Shown one piece after another: positions 14,583 to 27,636 of a stretch of 64,000 nt of DNA. Position 1 is the stretch's first letter. Each line of letters starts with the position of its first letter. A program made the translations under genes and the position numbers. Below the pieces are notes generated by a model. The model was not told where the DNA came from, made no database searches, and was given only the letters and a program-made list of their open reading frames with translations. The DNA lies in assembly GCF_051020955.1 (NCBI RefSeq), contig NW_027476261.1:62001-126000 (forward strand), written 5' to 3'. This DNA comes from Megalopta genalis (taxonomy: Eukaryota; Arthropoda; Insecta; Hymenoptera; Halictidae).

Positions 14583-16074
14583 AGTTAGAACTGCATGTGA
14601 AACAAACGAGTAAGCTCAAATCCATGCGAAACACATGATTTAGCTTAAAGTATTTGTGATATACATGATTTAGCTTCAACTGCATGCGAAACAAACGAGT
14701 TAGCTTCAAGTCCAAGCGAATCACATGATTTCGCTTCAAATGAATGCGAAGTAGAAGGATTAGGTTGAAATCCGTGCCAAACAAATGGTTTAGCTTCAAA
14801 TACTTGTGATATACATGATTTAGCTTCAACTGTATGCGAAACAATCGAGTTAGCTTCAAATCCATGCGATACAAATGACTTAGCTTCAAATTCTTGTGAT
14901 ATAAATGATATATCTTCAACTCGAAGCGAAACAAGCGAGTTAGGTTCAAATCCATGCGACACACATGATTTAGCTTCAAATTAATGCGGAAATGATATAG
15001 CTTCAAATGCAAGCGGAACCAATGAGGTAGCTTCATAACTATGCGAAACACAAGACTTAGCTTCAAATACTTGCGATATAAATGGTATAGCTTCAAATGC
15101 ATGCAAAACAGACGAGTTACCTTCAAATCCATGTGAAACACATGATTTAGCTTCAAATAAATGCGAAACACATGGTTTAGCTTAATATTCATGTGAAGTA
15201 GAAGGATTTGCTTCAAATCCATGCGAAACACATGGTTTAGCTTAATATTCATGCCAAGTAGAAGGCTTAGTTTCAAATCCATGCGAAATAAATGATTTAC
15301 CTTCAAATACTTGTGACATACATGATTTATCTTCAACACCATGCGAAACAAACGAGTAAGCTTCAAATACATGCGAATCACATGATTTAGCTTCAAATCA
15401 ATGCGAATCAAATGGTTTAGCTTCAAATACTTGTGATATACGTGATTTGGCTTCAACTGCATGCGAAACAAACGAGTTAGCTTCAAATCCATGCGAAACA
15501 CATGATTTAGCTTCAAATCTATGCGAAGTAGAAGGATTAGCTTGAAATCCATGCGAAACAAATGGTTTAGCTTCAAATAAATGCGTAGTAGAAGGCTTAG
15601 TTTCAAATCCAGGCGAAACAAATGGTTTAGCTTCAAATACTTGTGATATACATGATTTAGCTTCAACTGCATGCGAAACAAACGACTTAGCTTGAAATCC
15701 ATGCGAAACACTTGATTTAGTTTCCAATTCATGCGAAACACATGATTTAGCTTCAAATCAATGCGAAGTGGAAGGCTTATATTCAAATCCTTGTGATATA
15801 CATGATTTAACTACAACTGGATGTGGAACAAACGAGTTAGCTTCAAATCCAAGCGAAGCAAATGATTTTGCTTCAAAACAATGCGACGTAGAAGGGTTAA
15901 CTTCAAATCCATGCGTAACAAATGATTTACCTTGAAATACTTACGACATAAATGATTTAGCTTCAAATAAATGCGAAGTATATGGCTTAGCTTCAAATAC
16001 ATGCGAATCAAATGGTTTAGCTTCAAATACTTGTGATATACATGATTTAGCTCAACTGCATGCCAAACAAACGA
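14583..16074. repeat. Mosaic array segment
   Basis: Mixed 150-bp-type monomers. 14806-15125 is shared with 27621-27940 (offset 12815) and with 46671-46990. The right part, about 15.8-16.07 kb, is shared with about 48.34-48.63 and 50.04-50.33 kb and carries the deletion variant GATTTAGCTCAACTGCATGCC. No gene is seen. Confidence 0.75.
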
Positions 16075-19000
16075 GTTAGCTTCACACCCAAAGGAAACAC
16101 ATGATTTAAGTCCAAATCAATGCGAAGTAGAAGGCTTAGGATCAAATCCATGCGACACAAATTATTTAGCTTCTTATACTTGCGATATAAGTGATGTAGA
16201 TTCAAATGCACGCGAAACAAACGAGTGAGCTTTAAATCCAAGAGTAACATATGATTTAACTTCAAATCAATGGGAATTAGAAAATTTAGGTTCAAATACA
16301 TGCGAAATAAAAGGTTTAGCTTCAAATACTTGTGATATACATGATTCAGCTTCAACTGCATGCGAGACAAACGAGTTAGCTTCAAATCCAAGCGAAACAC
16401 ATGACTTCGCTTCAAATCAATGCGAAATAGTACGCTTAGCATCAAATCCATGCGACACATATTATTTAGCTTCGTATACTTGCGATATAAGTGATATTGC
16501 TTCAAATGCAGGCGAAACAAACGAGTGATCTTCAAATCCAAGCGTAACACATGATTTAACTTCAAATCAGTGCGGAGTAGAAGATTTCGGTTCAAATAGA
16601 TGCGAAACAAAGGGTTTAGTTTCAAATACTTGTGATATACATGATTTTGCTTCAGCTGCATGCGAAACAAACGATTTAGCTTCACACCCAAGGGAAACAC
16701 ATGATTTAACTTCAAATAAATGCGAAGTAGAAGGCTTAGCATCAAATCCATGCAACACAAATTATTTAGATTCTTATACTTGCGATATAAGTGATATAGC
16801 TTCAAATGCAGGCGAAATAAAAGAGTGAGCTTCAAATCCAAGCGTAACACATGATTTAACTTCAAATCAATGCGAAGTAGAAGATTTAGGTTCAAGTATA
16901 TTCGAAACAAATGGTTTATCTTCAAATACTTGTGATATACATGATTTTGCTTTAGCTGCATGAGAAACAAACGATATAGCTTCACACCCAAGGGAAACAC
17001 ATGATTTAACTTCAAATCAATGCGAAGTAGAAGGCTTAGCATCAAATCCATGCGACACAAATTAGTTACCTTCATATACTTGCGATATAAGTGATATAGC
17101 TTCAAATGCAGGCGAAACAAACGAGTGATCTTCAAATCCAAGCGTAACACATGATTTAACTTCAAATCAATGGGAAGTAGAAGATTTAGGTTCAAATACA
17201 TGCGAAACAAATGGTTTAGCTTCAAATACTTGTGGTATACATGATTTTGCTTTAGCTGCATGAGAAACAAACGATTTAGCTTCACACCCAAGGGAAACAC
17301 ATGATTTAACTTCAAATCAATGCGAAGTAGAAGGCTTAGCATCAAATCCATGCGTCACAAATTATTTAGCTTCATATACTTGCGATATAAGTGATATAGC
17401 TTCAAATGCAGGCGAAACAAACGAGTGATCTTCAAATCCAAGCGTAACACATGATTTAACTTCAAATCAATGCGAAGTAGAAGATTTAGGTTCAAATACA
17501 TGCGAAACAAATGGTTTAGCTTCAAATACTTGTGATATACATGATTTTGCTTCAGCTGCATGCGAAACAAACGATTTAGCTTCACAACCAAGCGAAACAC
17601 ATGATTTAGCTTCAAATCAATGCAAAATAGAAGGCTTAGCATCAAAGACATGCGACACAAATTATTTAGCTTCACATACTTGCGATATAAGTGATGTAGC
17701 TTCAAATGCAGGCGAAACAAACGAGTGATATTCAAATCCAAACGTAAAGCATGATTTAACTTCAAACCAATGCGAAGTAGAAGATTTAGGTTCTAATACA
17801 TGCGAAACAAATGGTTTAACTTCAAATAATTGTGATACACATGATTTTGCTTCAGCTGCTTGCGAAACAAACGATTTAGCTTCACACCCAAGGGAAACAC
17901 ATGATTTAACTTCAAATCAATGCGAAGTAGAAGGCTTAGGATCAAATCCATGCGACACAAATTATTTAGCTTCATATGCTTGCGATATAAGTGATGTAGC
18001 TTCAAATGCAGGCGAAACAAACGAGTGAGCTTTAAATCCAAGAGTAACACATGATTTAACTTCAAATCAATGGGAATTAGAAGATTTAGGTTCAAATACA
18101 TGCGAAATAAAAGGTTTAGCTTCAAATACTTGTGATATACATGATTCAGCTTCAACTGCATGCGAGACAAACGAGTTAGCTTCAAATCCAAGCGAAACAC
18201 ATGACTTCGCTTCAAATCAATGCGAAATAGTACGCTTATCATCAAATCCATGCGACACATATTATTTAGCTTCGTATACTTGCGATATAAGTGATATTGC
18301 TTCAAATGCAGGCGAAACAAACGAGTGATCTTCAAAACCAAGCGTAACACATGATTTAACTTCAAATCAGTGCGGAGTAGAAGATTTAGGTTCAAATAGA
18401 TGCGAAACAAAGGGTTTAGCTTCAAATACTTGTGATATACATGATTTTGCTTCAGCTGCATGCGAAACAAACGATTTAGCTTCACACCCAAGGGAAACAC
18501 ATGATTTAACTTCAAATCAATGCGAAGTAGAAGGCTTAGCATCAAATCCATGCGACACAAATTATTTAGCTTCTTATACTTGCGATATAAGTGATATAGC
18601 TTCAAATGCAGGCGAAACAAACGAGTGATCTTCAAATCCAAGCGTAACACATGATTTAACTTCAAATCAATGCGAAGTAGAAGATTTAGGTTCAAATACA
18701 TGCGAAACAAATGGTTTAGCTTCAAATACTTGTGATATACATGATTTTGCTTCAGCTGCATGCGAAACAAACGATTTAGCTTCACAACCAAGCGAAACAC
18801 ATGATTTAGCTTCAAATCAATGCGAAATAGAAGGCTTAGCATCAAATCCATGCGACACAAATTATTTAGCTTCATATACTTGCGATATAAGTGATGTAGC
18901 TACAAATGCAGGCAAAACAAACGAGTGATATTCAAATCCAAACGTAAAGCATGATTTAACTTCAAATCAATGCGAAGAAGAAGATTTAGGTTCAAATACA

Positions 19001-19304
19001 TGCGAAACAAATGGTATAACTTCAAATAATTGTGATACACATGATTTTGCTTCAGCTGCTTGCGAAACAAACGATTTAGCTTCACACCCAAGGGAAACAC
19101 ATGATTTAAATTCAAATCAATGCGAAGTAGAAGGCTTAGGATCAAATCCATGCGACACTAATTATTTAGCTTCTTATACTTGCGATATAAGTGATATAGC
19201 TTCAAATGCTGGCGAATCAAACGAGTGAGCTTTAAATTCAAGTGTAACACATTATTTAGCTTCAAATCAATGGGAACTAGAAGATTTACCTTCAAATCCA
19301 TGCG
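16075..19304. repeat. Array region of 300-bp higher-order units, copy 1
   Basis: Alternating 150-bp units give a clear 300-bp period with unchanged monomer phase. 16075-18900 aligns to 20604-23730: the offset is 4529 at first and 4829 later, so the second copy holds one extra 300-bp unit. 17.4-18.5 kb also matches 23.4-24.6 kb at offset 6029. The marker pair TACAAATGCAGGCAAAAC and GAAGAAGAAG near 18.90-18.98 kb recurs near 24.63-24.71 kb. Confidence 0.85.
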
Positions 19305-20375
19305 AAACAAATGGTTCAGATTCAAATACTTGTGATATACGTGATTTAGCTTCAACTGCATGCTAAACACATGATTTAGCTTCAAATCAATGCGGAGTAG
19401 AAGGTTTAGCTTCAAACACATGCGAAGCAAATGGTTTAGCTTTAAATACATGTGATATAAATGATATAGCTTCAAATGCAGACGAAACACCAAGTTAGCT
19501 TCAAATCCATGCGAATCACATGATTTAGCATCAAATCAATGCGAAGTAGAAGGCTTAGAGTGAAATCCATGCGACAATAATGAATTAGCTACAAATGCTT
19601 GCGATATAAGTGATATAGCTTTATATGCAGGTGAAACAAACGAGTTAGCTTCATATCCATGCGAAACACGTGATTTAGCTTCAAATTCAAGCGAAGTAGA
19701 AGGATTAGCTTCAAATCAATGCGAAACAAATGGTTTAGCTTCAAATACTTGTGATATACATGATTTAGCTTCAACCGGATGCGAAACATACGAGTTATCT
19801 TCAAATATAAGCGACATACATGATTCGTCTTCAAATTCATGCGAAGTAGAAGGCTTAGCTTCAAATCCATCCGAAACGAATGGTATAGCTTCAAATACTT
19901 GTTTTATACATGATTTAGCTTCAACTGCATGCGAGACAAACGAGTTAGAGTCAAATCCAAGCGAAACACATGATTTAGCTTCAAATCAATGCGAAGTAGA
20001 AGGCTTAGCTTCAAATCAATGCGAAACAAATGGTTTAGCTTCAAATACTTGTGATATACATGATTTAGCATCAACTGCATGCGAAACAAACGAGTTAGCT
20101 TCAAATCCAATCGAAACACATGATTTAGCTTCAAATCAATGCGAAGTTGAAGGCTTAGCTTCAAATCCATGCGAAACGTATGATTAAGTTTCAAATACTT
20201 GCGATATAAGTGATATAGCTTCAAAAGCAGAAGGAACAAACGAGGTAGCTTCAATACCATGCGAAACAAATGATTTAGCTTCAAATTAATGCGAAGTAAA
20301 AGGCTGAGCATCAAATCCATGCGAAACACATGATTTAGCTTCCAATTAATGGGAAGTAGAAGGCTTAGCTTCAAA
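19305..20375. repeat. Array block G, copy 1
   Basis: 19305-19770 matches 25133-25598 at offset 5828 and 20041-20375 matches 25569-25903 at offset 5528. The second copy therefore lacks 300 bp. The small deletion variant ACACCAAGTTAGC at about 19488 and 25315 marks the common origin. Confidence 0.8.
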
Positions 20376-23300
20376 TCCATGCGACACAAATTATTTAGCT
20401 TCACATACTTGCGATATAAGTGATGTAGCTTCAAATGCAGGCGAAACAAACGAGTGATATTCAAATCCAAACGTAAAGCATGATTTAACTTCAAATCAAT
20501 GCGAAGTAGAAGATTTAGGTTCAAATACATGCGAAACAAATGGTTTAACTTCAAATAATTGTGATACACATGATTTTGCTTCAGCTGCTTGCGAAACAAA
20601 CGATTTAGCTTCACACCCAAGGGAAACACATGATTTAACTTCAAATCAATGCGAAGTAGAAGGCTTAGGATCAAATCCATGCGACACAAATTATTTAGCT
20701 TCTTATACTTGCGATATAAGTGATGTAGATTCAAATGCACGCGAAACAAACGAGTGAGCTTTAAATCCAAGAGTAACATATGATTTAACTTCAAATCAAT
20801 GGGAATTAGAAAATTTAGGTTCAAATACATGCGAAATAAAAGGTTTAGCTTCAAATACTTGTGATATACATGATTCAGCTTCAACTGCATGCGAGACAAA
20901 CGAGTTAGCTTCAAATCCAAGCGAAACACATGACTTCGCTTCAAATCAATGGGAAATAGTACGCTTAGCATCAAATCCATGCGACACATATTATTTAGCT
21001 TCGTATACTTGCGATATAAGTGATATTGCTTCAAATGCAGGCGAAACAAACGAGTGATCTTCAAATCCAAGCGTAACACATGATTTAACTTCAAATCAGT
21101 GCGGAGTAGAAGATTTCGGTTCAAATAGATGCGAAATAAAAGGTTTAGCTTCAAATACTTGTGATATACATGATTCAGCTTCAACTGCATGCGAGACAAA
21201 CGAGTTAGCTTCAAATCCAAGCGAAACACATGACTTCGCTTCAAATCAATGCGAAATAGTACGCTTAGCATCAAATCCATGCGACACATATTATTTAGCT
21301 TCGTATACTTGCGATATAAGTGATATTGCTTCAAATGCAGGCGAAACAAACGAGTGATCTTCAAATCCAAGCGTAACACATGATTTAACTTCAAATCAGT
21401 GCGGAGTAGAAGATTTCGGTTCAAATAGATGCGAAACAAAGGGTTTAGTTTCAAATACTTGTGATATACATGATTTTGCTTCAGCTGCATGCGAAACAAA
21501 CGATTTAGCTTCACACCCAAGGGAAACACATGATTTAACTTCAAATAAATGCGAAGTAGAAGGCTTAGCATCAAATCCATGCGACACAAATTATTTAGCT
21601 TCTTATACTTGCGATATAAGTGATATAGCTTCAAATGCAGGCGAAACAAACGAGTGATCTTCAAATCCAAGCGTAACACATGATTTAACTTCAAATCAAT
21701 GGGAAGTAGAAGATTTACCTTCAAATCCATGCGAAACAAATGGTTTAGCTTCAAATACTTGTGATATACATGATTTTGCTTTAGCTGCATGAGAAACAAA
21801 CGATATAGCTTCACACCCAAGGGAAACACATGATTTAACTTCAAATCAATGCGAAGTAGAAGGCTTAGCATCAAATCCATGCGACACAAATTATTTACCT
21901 TCATATACTTGCGATATAAGTGATATAGCTTCAAATGCAGGCGAAACAAACGAGTGATCTTCAAATCCAAGCGTAACACATGATTTAACTTCAAATCAAT
22001 GGGAAGTAGAAGATTTAGGTTCAAATACATGCGAAACAAATGGTTTAGCTTCAAATACTTGTGGTATACATGATTTTGCTTTAGCTGCATGAGAAACAAA
22101 CGATTTAGCTTCACACCCAAGGGAAACACATGATTTAACTTCAAATCAATGCGAAGTAGAAGGCTTAGCATCAAATCCATGCGACACAAATTATTTAGCT
22201 TCATATACTTGCGATATAAGTGATATAGCTTCAAATGCAGGCGAAACAAACGAGTGATCTTCAATTCCAAGCGTAACACATGATTTAACTTCAAATCAAT
22301 GCGAAGTAGAAGATTTAGGTTCAAATACATGCGAAACAAATGGTTTAGCTTCAAATACTTGTGATATACATGATTTTGCTTCAGCTGCATGCGAAACAAA
22401 CGATTTAGCTTCACAACCAAGCGAAACACATGATTTAGCTTCAAATCAATGCAAAATAGAAGGCTTAGCATCAAAGACATGCGACACAAATTATTTAGCT
22501 TCACATACTTGCGATATAAGTGATGTAGCTTCAAATGCAGGCGAAACAAACGAGTGATATTCAAATCCAAACGTAAAGCATGATTTAACTTCAAACCAAT
22601 GCGAAGTAGAAGATTTAGGTTCTAATACATGCGAATCAAATGGTTTAACTTCAAATAATTGTGATACACATGATTTTGCTTCAGCTGCTTGCGAAACAAA
22701 CGATTTAGCTTCACACCCAAGGGAAACACATGATTTAACTTCAAATCAATGCGAAGTAGAAGGCTTAGGATCAAATCCATGCGACACAAATTATTTAGCT
22801 TCATATACTTGCGATATAAGTGATGTAGCTTCAAATGCAGGCGAAACAAACGAGTGAGCTTTAAATCCAAGAGTAACACATGATTTAACTTCAAATCAAT
22901 GGGAATTAGAAGATTTAGGTTCAAATACATGCGAAATAAAAGGTTTAGCTTCAAATACTTGTGATATACATGATTCAGCTTCAACTGCATGCGAGACAAA
23001 CGAGTTAGCTTCAAATCCAAGCGAAACACATGACTTCGCTTCAAATCAATGCGAAATAGTACGCTTATCATCAAATCCATGCGACACATATTATTTAGCT
23101 TCGTATACTTGCGATATAAGTGATATTGCTTCAAATGCAGGCGAAACAAACGAGTGATCTTCAAATCCAAGCGTAACACATGATTTAACTTCAAATCAGT
23201 GCGGAGTAGAAGATTTAGGTTCAAATAGATGCGAAACAAATGGTTTAGCTTCAAATACTTGTGGTATACATGATTTTGCTTTAGCTGCATGAGAAACAAA

Positions 23301-24785
23301 CGATTTAGCTTCACACCCAAGGGAAACACATGATTTAACTTCAAATAAATGCGAAATATGAGGCTTAGCATCAAATCCATGCCACACAAATTATTTAGCT
23401 TCATACACTTGCGATATAATTAATATAGCTTCAAATGCAGGCGAAACAAATGAGTGATCTTCAAATCCAAGCGTAACACATGATTTAACTTCAAATCAAT
23501 GCGAAGTAGAAGATTTAGGTTCAAATACATGCGAAACAAATGGTTTAGCTTCAAATACTTGTGATATACATGATTTTGCTTCAGCTGCATGCGAAACAAA
23601 CGATTTAGCTTCACAACCAAGCGAAACACATGATTTAGCTTCAAATCAATGCAAAATAGAAGGCTTAGCATCAAAGACATGCGACACAAATTATTTAGCT
23701 TCACATACTTGCGATATAAGTGATGTAGCTTCAAATGCAGGCGAAACAAACGAGTGATATTCAAATCCAAACGTAAAGCATGATTTAACTTCAAACCAAT
23801 GCGAAGTAGAAGATTTAGGTTCTAATACATGCGAAACAAATGGTTTAACTTCAAATAATTGTGATACACATGATTTTGCTTCAGCTGCTTGCGAAACAAA
23901 CGATTTAGCTTCACACCCAAGGGAAACACATGATTTAACTTCAAATCAATGCGAAGTAGAAGGCTTAGGATCAAATCCATGCGACACAAATTATTTAGCT
24001 TCATATACTTGCGATATAAGTGATGTAGCTTCAAATGCAGGCGAAACAAACGAGTGAGCTTTAAATCCAAGAGTAACACATGATTTAACTTCAAATCAAT
24101 GGGAATTAGAAGATTTAGGTTCAAATACATGCGAAATAAAAGGTTTAGCTTCAAATACTTGTGATATACATGATTCAGCTTCAACTGCATGCGAGACAAA
24201 CGAGTTAGCTTCAAATCCAAGCGAAACACATGACTTCGCTCCAAATCAATGCGAAATAGTACGCTTATCATCAAATCCATGCGACACATATTATTTAGCT
24301 TCGTATACTTGCGATATAAGTGATATTGCTTCAAATGCAGGCGAAACAAACGAGTGATCTTCAAATCCAAGCGTAACACATGATTTAACTTCAAATCAGT
24401 GCGGAGTAGAAGATTTAGGTTCAAATAGATGCGAAACAAAGGGTTTAGCTTCAAATACTTGTGATATACATGATTTTGCTTCAGCTGCATGCGAAACAAA
24501 CGATTTAGCTTCACACCCAAGGGAAACACATGATTTAACTTCAAATCAATGCGAAGTAGAAGGCTTAGCATCAAATCCATGCGACACAAATTATTTAGCT
24601 TCATATACTTGCGATATAAGTGATGTAGCTACAAATGCAGGCAAAACAAACGAGTGATATTCAAATCCAAACGTAAAGCATGATTTAACTTCAAATCAAT
24701 GCGAAGAAGAAGATTTAGGTTCAAATACATGCGAAACAAATGGTTTAGCTTCAAATACTTGTGATATACATGATTTAGCTTCAAC
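20376..24785. repeat. Array region of 300-bp higher-order units, copy 2
   Basis: About fourteen 300-bp units with constant monomer phase. 21061-21360 and the following 300 bp share rare variants (AAATCAGTGCGGAGTAG followed by GATTTCGG), indicating a very local tandem duplication of one unit. 22590-23200 recurs at 23790-24400 (offset 1200, four units). Minus-strand reading frames run through the whole region but show only the repeat. Confidence 0.85.
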
Positions 24786-25132
24786 TGAATTGGGAAACAA
24801 ACGAGTTAGCTACAAACCCTAGAGAAACAAATGATTTAGCTTCAAATCAGTGCGAAGTAGAAGGCATAGATTCAAATACATGTGAAACGAATGATTGAGC
24901 TTCCAATACTTGCAAATATAAGTGATATAGCTACAAATGCATGAGAAACAAACGAGTTAGCTTACAATCCAAGCTAAACACATGATATAGCATCAAATCA
25001 TGCAGGCGAAACAATCGAGTTAGCTTCAAATCCATGCGAACCACATGATTTAGCTTAAAAAAAATTCATGCCAAACACATGGTTTAATTTAATATTCATT
25101 CGAAACATATGGTTTCACTTAATATTCATGCG
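24786..25132. repeat. Diverged, poorly homogenised array segment
   Basis: Monomers are recognisable but carry several indels and unusual substitutions in a short space, including an A-run in TTAGCTTAAAAAAAATTC near 25053 and repeated TTAATATTCAT monomers at about 25088-25130. The flanking blocks on both sides have near-identical copies elsewhere, but I found no second copy of this stretch. Confidence 0.7.
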
Positions 25133-25903
25133 AAGCAAATGGTTCAGATTCAAATACTTGTGATATACGTGATTTAGCTTCAACTGCATGCTAAACACAT
25201 GATTTAGCTTCAAATCAATGCGGAGTAGAAGGTTTAGCATCAAACACATGCGAAGCAAATGGTTTAGCTTTAAATACATGTGATATAAATGATATAGCTT
25301 CAAATGCAGACGAAACACCAAGTTAGCTTCAAATCCATGCGAATCACATGATTTAGCATCAAATCAATGCGAAGTAGAAGGCTTAGAGTGAAATCCATGC
25401 GACAATAATGAATTAGCTACAAATGCTTGCGATATAAGTGATATAGCTTTATATGCAGGTGAAACAAACGAGTTAGCTTCATATCCATGCGAAACACGTG
25501 ATTTAGCTTCAAATTCAAGCGAAGTAGAAGGATTAGCTTCAAATCAATGCGAAACAAATGGTTTAGCTTCAAATACTTGTGATATACATGATTTAGCATC
25601 AACTGCATGCGAAACAAACGAGTTAGCTTCAAATCCAATCGAAACACATGATTTAGCTTCAAATCAATGCGAAGTTGAAGGCTTAGCTTCAAATCCATGC
25701 GAAACGTATGATTAAGTTTCAAATACTTGCGATATAAGTGATATAGCTTCAAAAGCAGAAGGAACAAACGAGGTAGCTTCAATACCATGCGAAACAAATG
25801 ATTTAGCTTCAAATCAATGCGAAGTAAAAGGCTGAGCATCAAATCCATGCGAAACACATGATTTAGCTTCCAATTAATGGGAAGTAGAAGGCTTAGCTTC
25901 AAA
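25133..25903. repeat. Array block G, copy 2
   Basis: Shortened copy of 19305-20375, lacking 300 bp in the middle. It is followed without a break by block C copy 2. Confidence 0.8.
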
Positions 25904-27636
25904 TCCATGCGAAACAAATGGTTTAGCTTCAAATACTAGTGATATTCGTTATTCAGATTTAACTGCATGCGCAACGAACGAGTTAGCTTCAAATCCATGC
26001 GATACACAAGATTTAGCTTCAAATCAATGCGATGTAGAAGGTTTAGCTTCAAATCCATGCGATACACAAGATTTAGCTTCAAATCAATGCGATGTAGAAG
26101 GTTCAGCTTCAAGTCCATGCGACACGTATGATTTAGCTTCAAATACTTGCGATATAAGTGATATAGCTTCAAAAGCAGAGGGAACAAACGAGGTAGCTTC
26201 AATTCCATGCGAAACAAATGATTTAGCTTCAAATCAATGCGAAGTAGAAGGCCTAGCTTCAAATCCATGCAAAACACATGATTTAGCTTCAAATCCATGG
26301 GATGTAGAAGGCTTAGTTTCAAATCCATGCGAAACAAATGGTTTAGCTTCAAATACTTCTGATGTACATGATTTAGCTTCAACTTCATGTGAAACTAACG
26401 TGTTAGCTTCAATTCCAAGCGAAACACTTGATTTAGCTTCAAATCAATGCGAAATGGAAGTCTTAGCTCCAAATCCATGCGAAACGATTAACTAAAGTTC
26501 AATTACTTGCGAATATAAGCGATATAGCTTCAAATGCAGGCGAAACGAACGAGTTAGCTTCAAATCCATGCGTAACACATGATTTAGCTGCAAATCATTG
26601 CGATGTAGGAGGTTTAGCTTCAAATCCATGCAAAACGATTGATTTAGCATCAAATACTTGCGAATAGAAGTGATATAGATTCAAATGCGTGCCAAACAAA
26701 CGAGTTAGCTTCAAATCCAAGCGACATATATGATTTAGCTTCAAATCAATGCGAAGAAGAAGGATTAGCTTCAAATCCATGCGAAACAAATGGTTTAGCT
26801 TCAAATACTTGCGATATAAGTGATATAGCTTCAACTGCACGCCAAACGAACGAGTTAGCTTCAAATCCAAGCGAGTCACATGATTTAGCTTCATATCAAT
26901 GCGAAGTAGAAGGTTTAGCTTCAAATCCAAGCGGAACAAGTGATTTAGCTTCAAACCAATGCGGAGTAGAAGGTTTAGCTTCAAATGCATGCGGAACACA
27001 TGATTTAGTTTCAAATCAATGCAGAATAGATGGTTTATCGTCAAGTCCATGCGAAAGAAATGATATATCTTCAAATCAATGCGTAGTTGAAGGTTTATCC
27101 TCATATCCATGCGAAACAAATGACGTAGCTTCAACTACTTGCGATATAGATGATTGAGCTGCAACTGCATGCGAAACAAAAGAGTTAGCATCAAATCCAT
27201 GCGAATCACATGATTTAGCTTCAAATACTTATTGATATACATGATTTATCTTCAACTGCAGGCGAAACAAACGTGTCAACTTCAATTCCGTGCGAAACAC
27301 ACGAGTTAGCTTCAAATCCATGCGAAACACATGATTATATTCAAATCCATGCGAAGCACATGATTTTGCTTCAAATCCATGCGAAACACATGATTGAGCT
27401 TCAAATCAATGTGAAGTAGAAGGCTTAGCTTCAAATCCATGCGAAACGAATGGTTTAGCTTCAAATACTTGTGATATACATGATTTAGATCCAACTGCAT
27501 GCGCAAGAAACGAGTTAGCTTCAAATCAAAAGAAAACACATGATTTCACATCAAATCAATGCGAAGTAGAAGGCTTAGCTTCAAATCAATGCGAAACAAA
27601 TGGTTTAGATTCAAATACTTGTGATATACATGATTT
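25744..27636. repeat. Array block C, copy 2
   Basis: Near-identical to 12690-14582. After 27636 the similarity jumps to 14806-15125, so 239 bp present after copy 1 are missing here. Confidence 0.85.

Noticed and set aside
19904..22594. 896-codon minus-strand open frame as a protein gene
   Set aside because: It is only the satellite read in one frame, with 10-residue repeats throughout. Comparable frames open on the other strand elsewhere, and copies of the same blocks carry stops and frame-shifting indels.
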